A DNA stretch of 64,000 nt, from contig JAMFRO010000018.1 in NCBI GenBank assembly GCA_026224825.1, positions 1 through 64,000 of the forward strand. The letters run 5' to 3'. Under the pieces are notes generated by a model that was not told the origin of the DNA, did not search any database, and was given only the letters and a program-made list of their open reading frames with translations. Both the position numbers and the translations under genes were made by a program. Origin of the DNA: a bacterium. Its GTDB lineage: Bacteria; Pseudomonadota; Alphaproteobacteria; Acetobacterales; Acetobacteraceae. This document shows, in pieces, positions 41,801 to 48,702 of this stretch (the stretch's first letter is position 1; each line of letters starts with the position of its first letter).

Positions 41801-42766
41801 GGCGGCACCGGCAGCAATGCCGGGGCGGGCACACTCGCCCTCGCCGGCCCCGGCACGGTGCTGCTGGCGGTGGCGAATAATTATACCGGTGGTACCGAAC
41901 TTGAAGGCGGCACGCTGGTGCTGGGGGCCGCGGGCGCTGCCGGCACGGGCGCCATCATTTTCAGCAACGATCCCACATTGGCCTTTACCCAGGCCGATGC
42001 GCCCGCCAATGCCATAGAGGATTTTGGCGCAAGCGATACGCTCGACATCACGGATCTGGTGTTCTCCGGCACGCAGACGCTGGTCCCCGATGCTGATGGC
42101 GTGCTGACCATCGCCGGCACCGCCGCGCCGATTTTGCTTACCTTTACCGGCGCGGATGTTCCGGACAGCCTGTTCTTCGTCTCCGATGGCGAGGGTGGCA
42201 CCGATGTAGTGACCTGCTTCTATCCAGGCACCGCCATCGCCACGCCGCACGGCAGCACGCCAGTGGAAGAATTGCGCCCCGGCGACCTGGTGCTGACCCA
42301 CCAGGGGGCGGCGCTGCCGGTGCGCTGGATCGGCCGTTCGGACGTCTCGACCCGCTTTGCCGATCCGCATCGCGTGCTGCCCATCCGCATCACCGCCGCA
42401 GCACTCGGCGGCGGCCTGCCACGGCGGGACCTGCTCGTCTCACCCGACCATGCGCTGTTCCTGGGCGGCGTGCTGGTGCAGGCTGGTGCGCTGGCGGGGA
42501 CGCCCGGCATATGGCGCGAGCGCGATGTGCCTGAGCGTTTCAGCTACTACCATGTGGAGTTGGCGAGCCATGAATTGCTGCTGGCGGAAGGGGTGGCGGC
42601 GGAAAGCTTCGTCGATAATGTGGACCGCATGCATTTCGCCAACTGGACGCAACGCGATGCGCCCGAAACGCCGATTACCGAACTGCCTTACCCGCGCGCC
42701 AAATCCTGGAGGCAAGTGCCGGAACATCTGAAGACAATGTTTTCCAATGTTAAGTGGAGCGCCTGA
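35882..42766 (+). CDS. Giant Gly-rich repeat protein with C-terminal Hint domain
   Basis: 2294 residues, no N-terminal signal peptide. It is built from four repeats beginning near residues 1, 569, 1268 and 1559, each opening with a conserved lead (NVSTEAELNAAL) and, in three of them, ERGLFVYSGNVSINDLTIAD. Three modules then carry Gly-rich blocks (FGGGGGGG) and a GAGGDIFVQQGGSLTIIGG strand. Autotransporter-associated beta-strand repeats (DFSGTVSISAGTLALENNAA) fill the rest; a right-handed beta-helix is likely. Residues ~2110-2250 are a Hedgehog/intein-type Hint domain (CFYPGTAIATPHG, VEELRPGDLVLT, LLVSPDHALFLGGVLVQA), starting at a Cys that could do N-S acyl shift. A C-terminal export signal is presumed. 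Likely a secreted or surface protein; coupled to the sulfotransferase gene. Confidence 0.85.
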   Translation: MTIITVASIADLDSAIAAANSLASGAETIALAGDIAMDGTALTAIELAAGVSLTILGNGHTLDGGGTEQGLFVYAGTVAVDDLTIADALAQGGDASGQSGSNYNGGGGGGGLGAGGGLFVGSGAAVVLENVAFQDDGASGGNGSAGFSGAGAGADAGEPSLGALGAGGGAGSYNSDGGGGVGGGVTGGLGGGGGGAGSAQGIFPIPGAGGGGAAAGGDIFVQQGGQLIILGGSLSAGTVVAGAGTFEQGGNFSGAASGAGVAFADGVFIGAGDTIALAAASGNTLIVAGAIADASALGGATGSVTIGDAAGDDGIVLFAADNAYAGGTDIESGTLQLGEGGATGWLEGNVSLASGTVLVLDNAGANTLAGIIAGGGALVQETGSVTLLGQDSFGGGILVSGGVLELGNGVLQGDVTLAGGNLAFGQSGAATFGGTISGSGMLLQEGSGVISLTAANDFSGTVSISAGTLALENNAAAGSATIAFGAAPGVLQIGVGDVPANEITGFVPRDTIDLQGFSATGVTLLAGNELLVESAGGNVTLALDPAQDFSATSFNLSADGAGGTDISPVFTSYNVSTEAELNAALILIAQTGGKLAAGSTISLNIAAGATIALTSALEAIYVPQGVSLVINGGNAVLDGEGVERGLFVYSGNVSINDLTIADTRALGGYGGMGVSANSSGTTVLLPVAVPGMPTTGGVSYFMVTAGGGGGGGAGLGGGLFVAGSGKGGAAAANVTLENVAFQNNSATGGDGAIYRLSQSYPKFSGGGGMGGNGGYGGGGIGNATAGAGGGFPGAGAGAAGIIPGLPGSTGAGGGSSFDLSNGDGQGYGGGAGASGHTGGFGGGGGAGVLYGAGNSTGKGGNGGFGGGGGGGYSGGNGGFGGGGGYGYGSKEGQGGFGAGNAVKAASGVAAGGGGGLGAGGDIFVQQGASLTIIGGTLGAGQATGGLGAGGWAANNGEGLGGAIFLQGNQIIAIAAPDAQTLTIAAAIADQSGSGGTGSEAGAGGIIINDTSGDDGTVIFTADNSYTGATQIESGILQLGMGGTSGGILGDAVIATGAALIFDLTGSHAYAGTLSGAGRLGLEGGLSLTLAADSDFAGGISIDASTLVFGAGGSVGGDITLHDGAVLAATGSGLLSLGGAITGDGAVTQASDGTLTLAGANDFTGGVTLLAGTLALENARAAGTGSIQFGSAAGLVLQIGAGDVPDNAIAGFLPGATIDLQGFTGTGVTLIDGDVLEIAGASGPVDLTLAGSPAAAVFVTSNDGNGGTDVFQIGTAYSVATEAQLNTILQLFDNYSGQLPAGTQVTVALANDISLNTALESISLAGGISLLLEGAGHTLNGGGSFAGPDIEAGDVSFASIAVTGTGVALSLANGATLALDAATIAGSLAGTGALLIDGTDTIAGSGNVMAGVTIFAGATLDVTGGGTLSGALSGGGLLQGANEALTLSGTGDFTGVVALQNGTLALQSSAALGSGVISLGGNAVLQIAPGAAPGNLITGLGSSDVIDLQSLSVTGAALAGNVLDLTTASDGIIALSLAAGTALSGQFNITQDGHGGSDIAPLQVAFNVSDETALNNALSYIALEAPLYAAGTAFTIALGGASMALTGALEAVNLAQGYSLVLDGGGGTLNGEGAERGLFVYSGTVTVENLVLADMQAVGGSGGYFGGGGGAGLGGGLFVAGSSNGGAAPGDVTLVNVGFLGDAAQGGSGSQSLAQLENKIAASKLLRGGYGGGGGMGGNGANFAGPGNITGGAGGGVVHMNMGNYTAGQGIIPGIGPAYSSAGYGGGSGNYYGGGGGVGGNPSPSSGGAGGAGGFGGGGGGGSMYSNSTYNGGAGGAGGFGGGGGGGSESGGAGGFGGGGGGYQYAGGKGVGAGGFGGGKGGFTIASPTYGRGVGGGGLGAGGDIFVQQGGSLTIIGGSLASGTVTGGAAYGQAQSGSAFGNGMFLQGNEEITLAATLGQTLTISGVIADQTGSGGTGSNAGAGTLALAGPGTVLLAVANNYTGGTELEGGTLVLGAAGAAGTGAIIFSNDPTLAFTQADAPANAIEDFGASDTLDITDLVFSGTQTLVPDADGVLTIAGTAAPILLTFTGADVPDSLFFVSDGEGGTDVVTCFYPGTAIATPHGSTPVEELRPGDLVLTHQGAALPVRWIGRSDVSTRFADPHRVLPIRITAAALGGGLPRRDLLVSPDHALFLGGVLVQAGALAGTPGIWRERDVPERFSYYHVELASHELLLAEGVAAESFVDNVDRMHFANWTQRDAPETPITELPYPRAKSWRQVPEHLKTMFSNVKWSA

Positions 42767-43507
42767 GAACAACAACGGCGCAGGGGCTTCATGCTGATTA
42801 CGACGTCGGAATCCTGAGTGGTTACCCACAGGCGATCCGGCCGAGATAACGCGTGGCTCGTCCGCCGGGGCACATCCAAATTCGTTCATAGGACATAATG
42901 GTATACCAAAATCCGCATAAATATTTCGCAGGCGCCGCTGCAAATGCTCATTCGCGCAGTTGATCCTGCATTGTGGATCAGGTGGCCGATTATGTTCTGG
43001 CCGGCGCTCCATAGAGATAAAGTTCCGGATGTGAATCCGCGATTTCTGGCCCCGATTTTTACATAGTGTACGAACTAAAACGCATCGTCAAAGGATCCGC
43101 CAAGGGCTGAACCATGCCACATCATGCTGCTCCAGAGGCGTGAAAAACATGACGCTTGCGTGAGAGAGCAGGGCAATAAGTTTGATGGACTTGCCATCCA
43201 TTCACTCAAAAATGAATTGAAGATTCTTTTGTAAGTCATTGACAGATAGTCATGACTTCATAAAGGTTTCATTACAAAAAATATAACGATTGCGACGGTG
43301 AAGCGGCTTGCCAAGAGTTAACAACTCAACTACCGATTACACGCCGTTACTATCACATTTTGGTGAACAGCCTTGAAGTTCGACCTCACCTAACACTCCC
43401 AGGTGGGAAGCGGCCGACTAATCGACATCCGGCTATACAAAGCTAGTGCGTAACGTCACGGCGGTGCGCGACATTCATTTCTCAATCGCTCTGAGGGGGG
43501 ATTCAGC
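42767..43507. other. 741-bp AT-richer region before the eCIS operon
   Basis: Marked drop in GC against both flanks, particularly 43190-43330. Likely holds the eCIS promoter: TTGACA at 43239-43244 with CATAAA/ATAAAG-like sequence at 43259-43265 is one possibility, with sub-optimal spacing of 14-15. The sheath gene has a strong GAGGGGGG ribosome binding site at 43492-43499. Minus-strand open frames here (42440-43012) are shadows of the Hint gene end. Confidence 0.4.
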
Positions 43508-45136
43508 ATGCCTGTTTCGCCGACCTATCCTGGCATCTACATCCAGGAAGCACCAAGCTCGTCCCATACGATCGTTGCGGCACAAACCAATATCGCCGTG
43601 TTGATCGGCTATTCACATCCATTCAAGACGGCGGCCGCCAATCTTGGTAAGGCTGTGCAGATATTCAGCTTCCAGGATTATCAGCGCCAGTTCGGCGGCT
43701 TCGTGCGCTCCACCGCCTTCGCCAACCAGGCGAATTACCAGGCCGACCCCAGCCATAATGCCGGCGATCTGGCCGTGGCGGTGAATCAGTTCTTCCTCAA
43801 TGGCGGCGCGACCGCCTATGTCGTGGCCGTGGCGAGCCCGCTCTGGCCCACGAGCCCGGCAACGCTGACCCTCTCCGGCATCAGCTTCGCCGCACTCGAG
43901 GTGACGGATGATCTGTACACGATGACGGTCAGCATCAAGCCGCTTTTCGCCAGCCCCAGCTCACCGCCCATCGACAGTCCGGCCGACATCGTCATCACCT
44001 ACGGGCCGAGCAACGGCACTGGCGGCACGGTGGTGGAAACCTACCGGCAGGTGACGCTGGACCCGGCTTTGCCGAGCTATATCCTCACCCAGCTCGCCAA
44101 ATCGGCGCTGGTGAGCGTCAGCCTGTCCTCGCCGCCGCCGGGCAGCCTCGCCGCCGCCGCCGGCACCATGCCGGCCTGGTGGCCGGCGGCGGCGGATTTC
44201 TTCTCCGCCTCCGACTTCACCGCCGTACTGCAGGCCGATACCAGCCTGGACAAGGTGCCGCTCGTCAATCTCATGGTCATTCCGGGTGTCACCAACACGC
44301 TGGTGGTGAGCACGGCGATTGCATTCTGCGAGCGCAACTTCTGCTTCTACATTCTCGACCCGGTGATTACCGATTCCGCCGACGGCACACTGCCCGCTTA
44401 TACAAACCTCGTGCAAAATACGCCGCTGCTGGGAGACAGCAGCAAGAATGTGGGGCTTTATTTCCCCTATCTGCTCTCCCCGGACCCGATCGCCGGCAAC
44501 GCCAACAACCCGGTGACGCTGAGCTGGTCCGATTTCACTTTGCCGAGCCCCAATGAGATTCCACCCTCCGGCACGGTGGCGGGTATTTTCGCGGCAACGG
44601 ACGTCTCCCGCGGGGTGTGGAAGGCGCCGGCCGGGTTCCAGGCCGGCGCCAATAATGTCACCGGCGTGGTGGAGCGCGGGCAGATGACGGATGCGCGCCA
44701 GGGCACGCTCAACCCGCTCAGCATCAACTGCCTGCGCAATTTCGCCAATACCGGCACCATTGTTTTTGGCGCCCGCACGCTGGCGGCGCAGACCGACCAG
44801 CAATGGACCTATGTGCCGGTGCGGCGTATGGCGTTGTTCCTGGAGCAGACGTTCAAGGCCAACCTCAAATGGGTGATCTTCGAGCCCAATGCGGAGCCGC
44901 TCTGGAGCGCCATCACGCTCAGTATCTCCGCCTTCCTGCTCGGCCTGTTCAAGCAGGGCGCGTTTGCCGGCACCACGCCAAGCGATGCCTTCCTGGTGCA
45001 ATGCGGCAGCCAGACCACGACGCCGGCGGATATCGATTCCGGTATCGTCAACATCGTCGTCGGGTTCGCGCCGTTGGAGCCCGCGGAATTCGTCATCGTC
45101 ACCATCGCCCAGCTCACCGGCCAGAGCAGCAGCTAA
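43508..45136 (+). CDS. eCIS contractile sheath protein
   Basis: 542 residues. N-terminal signature of phage/eCIS sheaths (PTYPGIYIQEAPSSSHTIVAAQTNIAVLIGYSHPF), central variable domain, and the conserved C-terminal core (RGVWKAPAGFQ, LNPLSINCLRNFANTGTIVFGARTLA, WTYVPVRRMALFLEQTFKANLKWVIFEPN, GIVNIVVGFAPLEPAEFVIVTIAQL). It forms the contractile outer tube that drives the inner tube into a target. Only one sheath gene is present, against three in Afp/PVC, so the sheath is presumably a homopolymer. First gene of the eCIS operon. Confidence 0.93.
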   Translation: MPVSPTYPGIYIQEAPSSSHTIVAAQTNIAVLIGYSHPFKTAAANLGKAVQIFSFQDYQRQFGGFVRSTAFANQANYQADPSHNAGDLAVAVNQFFLNGGATAYVVAVASPLWPTSPATLTLSGISFAALEVTDDLYTMTVSIKPLFASPSSPPIDSPADIVITYGPSNGTGGTVVETYRQVTLDPALPSYILTQLAKSALVSVSLSSPPPGSLAAAAGTMPAWWPAAADFFSASDFTAVLQADTSLDKVPLVNLMVIPGVTNTLVVSTAIAFCERNFCFYILDPVITDSADGTLPAYTNLVQNTPLLGDSSKNVGLYFPYLLSPDPIAGNANNPVTLSWSDFTLPSPNEIPPSGTVAGIFAATDVSRGVWKAPAGFQAGANNVTGVVERGQMTDARQGTLNPLSINCLRNFANTGTIVFGARTLAAQTDQQWTYVPVRRMALFLEQTFKANLKWVIFEPNAEPLWSAITLSISAFLLGLFKQGAFAGTTPSDAFLVQCGSQTTTPADIDSGIVNIVVGFAPLEPAEFVIVTIAQLTGQSSS

Positions 45137-45158
45137 ACGCCAGTAAGGAGGCTTTCCC

Positions 45159-45665
45159 GTGCCGATCTTCAACGTCAACCCGACACGCTACGACCCTTAC
45201 AAATCCTATCGTTTCCTCGTCTATTTCGGAACCAGCACAACACCCGTCGCCGCCGTGAGCAAGGTGACCGCGCTGAAGCGCTCCTCCGATGTCATCGATT
45301 ATAAGGAAGGCGGCAATGCCATCATCCTGAAAGGGCTCGGGCGGACCAAATATGACCCGATCACGCTGGAGCGCGGCGTAACCCAGGATAATGATTTCCT
45401 GAACTGGGCGAATGCGGCGCAGGTGCTGGATAATGGGCATCCCACCAACTCGCTCGCGAATCTTCGCCAGGAGATCAGGCTGCAGTTGCTGAACGAGGAA
45501 GGCCAGGCGGTGCGCGGCTATATCATCCATCGTTGCTGGGTCTCGGAACTCCAGGCCCTGCCGGATCTCGATGCCGGGGCAAATGCGATCGCGCTTGAGC
45601 ATATCAAGCTCGAGAACGAGGGCTGGGAGGTCGACCCGTCCATCGTTGAAGTGAAGGAAACCTGA
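45159..45665 (+). CDS. eCIS inner tube protein
   Basis: 168 residues with GTG start at 45159 and AAGGAGG upstream. Matches T4 gp19-like tube proteins: NPTRYDPYKSYRFLVYFG, VSKVTALKRSSDVIDYKEGGNA, GRTKYDPITLERGVTQDNDFLNWAN, and HRCWVSELQALPDLDAGANAIALEHIKLENEGWE. It stacks as hexameric rings to form the inner needle into which cargo is loaded. Only one tube gene was found, following the sheath directly. Confidence 0.93.
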   Translation: MPIFNVNPTRYDPYKSYRFLVYFGTSTTPVAAVSKVTALKRSSDVIDYKEGGNAIILKGLGRTKYDPITLERGVTQDNDFLNWANAAQVLDNGHPTNSLANLRQEIRLQLLNEEGQAVRGYIIHRCWVSELQALPDLDAGANAIALEHIKLENEGWEVDPSIVEVKET

Positions 45666-45667
45666 AA

Positions 45668-46486
45668 ATGTCCGGGGTCGTAACGGCCCTGGCGCGGTGT
45701 TTTGCGCTGCCGGTGAGCGGCATCACCGTTACATTGGCCGCGCTGACCGGGGCGGAGGATATTCTGTTGGCTGAGGGCAACGCGGCTGATCCGGGGCTGG
45801 CGCTGGCATTGGCCCGGCGCGTGGGGCACCTGCCGCCGGCCACCGACTGGACGGCGTTGACCGTGACGGATGTGGATCATTTCCTGCTGCGGCTGCGCGC
45901 CTCCCTGCTCGGCGGCGGCATCAGCGCCAACCAGAACTGCCGGGCCCCGGTGTGTGGCAAGCGGGTGGAATTTTCGTTCCGTATTGCTGATTATCTGGCG
46001 CATCACGCGCCCCAGCCACCGCGCGGGCGCGGCTGGGCGGCGGTAGCGGCAGCAGAGCCGGGCTGGTACCGGCTGGAAGCGGCGGGGGAGACGCAGGCGC
46101 GGTTCCGGCTGCCCAACCTTGGTGACCAGATCGAGGCGTATGGCCGGCGCGATGGTATGGCCTGGCTGGAAGAGATATGCATTGCGCCCGCAAACCTGCC
46201 CCGGCAGGTGCGGCTGCGGGCGCATGCGGCCATGGAATGCCTGGCCCCGCCGCTTTCCAGCACACTCGCGGGCGATTGCCCGGATTGCGGGGCACGGCTC
46301 GAAGCGCAGTTCGAGGCACGGCAATTCTGCCTGACCGAGCTGCAGGACCGGGCCCGCTACATCTATGACGATGTTGATGTCATCGCGGAACGGTACCATT
46401 GGGATGAGGAGATGATCCTGGCGCTGCCCCGTGCCAGGCGGATGCAATATGCCGAGCGCGCCCGCCAGACCGCGAGGGCCACATGA
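45668..46486 (+). CDS. T4-type baseplate hub assembly chaperone-like, Zn-ribbon
   Basis: 272 residues. The N-terminal part resembles T4 gp26/gp51-like hub chaperones (GITVTLAALTGAEDILLAEG, TDVDHFLLRLRASLLG). Four cysteines in two pairs (NCRAPVCGK near 94 and CPDCGARLEAQF near 203), plus a later FC, suggest a zinc ribbon. The C terminus YIYDDVDVIAERYHWDEEMILALPRARRMQYAERAR is the signature seen in eCIS and phage gene clusters at this position. Probably needed to assemble the hub, not a structural part. It starts 2 bases after the tube gene and overlaps the next gene. Confidence 0.75.
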   Translation: MSGVVTALARCFALPVSGITVTLAALTGAEDILLAEGNAADPGLALALARRVGHLPPATDWTALTVTDVDHFLLRLRASLLGGGISANQNCRAPVCGKRVEFSFRIADYLAHHAPQPPRGRGWAAVAAAEPGWYRLEAAGETQARFRLPNLGDQIEAYGRRDGMAWLEEICIAPANLPRQVRLRAHAAMECLAPPLSSTLAGDCPDCGARLEAQFEARQFCLTELQDRARYIYDDVDVIAERYHWDEEMILALPRARRMQYAERARQTARAT

Positions 46487-47412
46487 AGCGGCAGAGCGGC
46501 TATTTCGGGAGGCTCCTGCCAGGGCCACGGGTGGGCGCGCTGTTGGTACCGCCGCCGGTATTGTTCCGGCCAACGCTGGCGCAGGTGGAGTTCTCGGTGA
46601 TGGACGCGCAGGCCCCGGCACAGGCCGCGCCGCGCCGCGCCGTCGCCCCGGTGCCGGCCCCAGTGCCACAAAGCGTGGCGCCGGCACTTCGGGCGGCGCC
46701 CCTCTCGCCATCGCCCCCCTCGCCATCGTCCACCACGTCCTCGTCCACCGCGCCGTTACCCGCCGCATCGTGGCCCGCAGCGGCGCGGCAGGCGCCACCG
46801 CAACCCGTACCTGTCCCCGCAGCACTGGCGGCCGTAGTGCCAGCACGGGCAGAGGCCCAGCGGGGCGCCGGGACGCCACCGGCACAGCCGGGCATGACAC
46901 CGCCGCCAGCACAAGCACCGCTGCTTCCGCAAACGCCAACGGCGCGGCCCGTGCCGCAGGCCTCACAAGTGGTGGCACCCGTGCCGGCAGGGCAGACAGT
47001 GCCGCCGGCCACCCCACCGCCCTATGCGGTCATGGCGGCGCTGTTGCGGGCAGAGCTGACGCCCCCGCCCATCCTCGCGAGAGCACCGGCGCTACCGCAA
47101 GCCATGCTACCGCAAGCCATGCCGGCGCCTGTGCCGCCCTTGCCCGCGCCATCGCCGGGCCCGGCACTGCCGGCAGCCCCTTTGCTGCTCATGCCGGCGC
47201 CAGCACCGCCCCCGCCGCACAGCCTGGCAGCACCGCGCGCGGCCCCGGCACCGCAACTGCATATCGGCACGCTGGAGGTACGGGTGCTGCCACCAACCCC
47301 CGCGCCGCAACCTGTGCCTTCCATGCGCCCTCGGCTCGCGGCACGGGCCCAGGCGCCGGCCGGCGGCACCATCGCGCGTCATTTCGGCGTGTTCGGTCTG
47401 GGGCAGAGCTGA
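46483..47412 (+). CDS. Pro/Ala-rich disordered eCIS protein
   Basis: 309 residues. Short structured ends (KRQSGYFGRLLPGPR, PPPVLFRPTLAQVEF; LHIGTLEVRVLPP near 260) enclose about 200 residues made mostly of Pro, Ala, Gln and Val, predicted to be disordered. It overlaps the hub chaperone gene by four bases and lies four bases before the next gene, so it is a real member of the operon. The plus-strand alternative frame 46431-47504 is a shadow. No enzymatic function expected; possibly a flexible scaffold or cap-binding linker. Confidence 0.65.
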   Translation: MKRQSGYFGRLLPGPRVGALLVPPPVLFRPTLAQVEFSVMDAQAPAQAAPRRAVAPVPAPVPQSVAPALRAAPLSPSPPSPSSTTSSSTAPLPAASWPAAARQAPPQPVPVPAALAAVVPARAEAQRGAGTPPAQPGMTPPPAQAPLLPQTPTARPVPQASQVVAPVPAGQTVPPATPPPYAVMAALLRAELTPPPILARAPALPQAMLPQAMPAPVPPLPAPSPGPALPAAPLLLMPAPAPPPPHSLAAPRAAPAPQLHIGTLEVRVLPPTPAPQPVPSMRPRLAARAQAPAGGTIARHFGVFGLGQS

Positions 47413-47415
47413 GCC

Positions 47416-47661
47416 ATGGGGGAAGAGGCGCAAAAACTGAAAATCGACCGGCTGACGCTGAACCTGCCGGGGCTTTCGCCGGCGGCGGCCAGGCAGGTGG
47501 GTGAGCTGGTGGCGGCCGGGCTGGCGGCGGCGGGCACATTGCCGCAGAGCGGCGATATCCCGCGGCTCACGGTCACGCTGGAAGTCCGGGACGAAGCGCC
47601 CGCGGGGCTGGCGCAACGCATCGTCGCGGAAACGCTGCGCGCCCTGCGGAGGGAGGGGTAA
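47416..47661 (+). CDS. Small conserved-position eCIS protein
   Basis: 81 residues (KLKIDRLTLNLPGLSPAAARQVGELVAAGL, then RLTVTLEVRDEAPAGLAQRIVAETLRAL). The alternation of an amphipathic helix and beta strand looks folded. The KIDRLTLNLPGLS start is like small proteins seen next to baseplate hub genes in contractile injection clusters. Its stop is directly followed by the ATG of the next gene. Role unknown. Confidence 0.6.
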   Translation: MGEEAQKLKIDRLTLNLPGLSPAAARQVGELVAAGLAAAGTLPQSGDIPRLTVTLEVRDEAPAGLAQRIVAETLRALRREG

Positions 47662-48402
47662 ATGGTCGGCGCGGTGTTGAAAGGCGCACTGATCTCCTTC
47701 ATGCCCTCTCCGGGGCTGGGCCTGCCATCGCTGCCCAATGTCACCATTTTCCAGATCAACCCGGAAACCATCACCCATGCCTGGACGGAGGCGACCGCGC
47801 CGCAGCCGCCATCTGATTCGAAAGTGAAATACTCGCCGCTCGCCGTAGCGGGTGTGCCGGGTGAGAGCTTTTCCTTCACGCTGATGCTGGATTCGGACGA
47901 GCAGCAGGCGGATGTGGGAACCGACCCGATCGGCGCCGGGCTGGCGCTGATCAGCGGTGTGTATACGCGCCTGGCGGCGCTGGAATTGCTGCAATTCCCC
48001 GCCAACCCGCCTTCATCCTCGCTGGTGGGCGGGGTCTCCGCCGCCGCCTCCGCCGCCGGGGCCGGGCAGAGCGCCTCGGATTCACAGGGCACGCAGGTGC
48101 CTATAGGCGAGGTGCCGGTGGTGCTGTTCGTATGGGGCCCGCTCAGGATCGTGCCGGTGCGGGTGACGGCGCTGTCGGTGACGGAGAAATTATTCGATGC
48201 GCTGCTGAACCCGACGCATGTCGAGGCGCAGATCACGCTGACGGTGCTTACCCCGGATGAGCTGGCGGCGATCCAGAGCCCGATGGCCGGCATCGCCAAC
48301 ACTGCCTACAGCTACACGCAAGGGCTGCGCGCGGCACAGGCGCTGGCCAATCTGGGCGAATCGGCAGCCAGCATCCTCGGCATGATTCCAGCGGCCTTGT
48401 GA
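47662..48402 (+). CDS. Contractile injection system tube-initiator (Afp7-like)
   Basis: 246 residues. Opens with FMPSPGLGLPSLPNVTIFQINPETITHAW, the CIS tube/LysM-associated signature, then FSFTLMLDSDEQQADVG, GEVPVVLFVWGPLRIVPVRVTALSVTEKLFDALLNPTHVEAQITLTVLTPDEL. These proteins sit between hub and tube and nucleate tube assembly. Residues 120-145 form a Ser/Ala/Gly-rich loop. The ATG follows the preceding TAA without a gap. Its LysM-like partner is encoded separately just downstream. Confidence 0.85.
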   Translation: MVGAVLKGALISFMPSPGLGLPSLPNVTIFQINPETITHAWTEATAPQPPSDSKVKYSPLAVAGVPGESFSFTLMLDSDEQQADVGTDPIGAGLALISGVYTRLAALELLQFPANPPSSSLVGGVSAAASAAGAGQSASDSQGTQVPIGEVPVVLFVWGPLRIVPVRVTALSVTEKLFDALLNPTHVEAQITLTVLTPDELAAIQSPMAGIANTAYSYTQGLRAAQALANLGESAASILGMIPAAL

Positions 48403-48417
48403 CAGGAGGGAAACAAA

Positions 48418-48702
48418 ATGTTTTTTCCAGGCAGTCGTTACGCGAACCAGTTGCCCTACAGCTTCACGCTGGCGAACGGCACAATGGTGCAGGCGGTCAT
48501 GCCGCCCACGCCGGGTGTCGCCGCCGTGCTCGGCTATTACCGGCGCCAGACCGGCAACCGGCTCGACCAGATCGCCGGGCGGTTTCTCGGCGATGCAACA
48601 AAATTCTGGCATGTCTGCGACGCCAACAACGCGGTGGTGCCCGATGCGCTGGCGGCGCGCGACCTGGTCGGGATTCCTCTGGACGCGGTCGCGACCGGCT
48701 GA
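48418..48702 (+). CDS. LysM-like baseplate protein
   Basis: 94 residues behind an AGGAGGG ribosome binding site. The middle (GYYRRQTGNRLDQIAGRFLGDATKFWHVCDANN) has the LysM look (YRxxxGDxLxxIAxxxxGDxxxWxxIxxxN), and PDALAARDLVGIPLDA closes it. In many phage and eCIS clusters the LysM module is fused to or next to the tube-initiator; here it is a separate polypeptide. It may clamp the baseplate or tube start rather than bind peptidoglycan. Overlaps the next gene by TGATG. Confidence 0.8.
   Translation: MFFPGSRYANQLPYSFTLANGTMVQAVMPPTPGVAAVLGYYRRQTGNRLDQIAGRFLGDATKFWHVCDANNAVVPDALAARDLVGIPLDAVATG

Noticed and set aside
39983-42370. 795-codon open frame antisense to the Hint-protein gene (and similar long antisense frames at 38444-39082 and 36850-37593)
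   Set aside because: They arise from GGC/GCC-rich repeats read on the other strand; composition is Ala/Gly/Arg/Pro without domains, and the plus-strand protein has clear family motifs.
42440-43012. 190-codon minus-strand ORF spanning the end of the Hint gene
   Set aside because: Mostly antisense to the conserved Hint domain; no recognisable product.
46431-47504. 357-codon alternative plus-strand frame over the Pro/Ala-rich eCIS gene
   Set aside because: It starts inside the hub chaperone gene, overlaps the next gene, and lacks the tight four-base junctions that the chosen frame shows.
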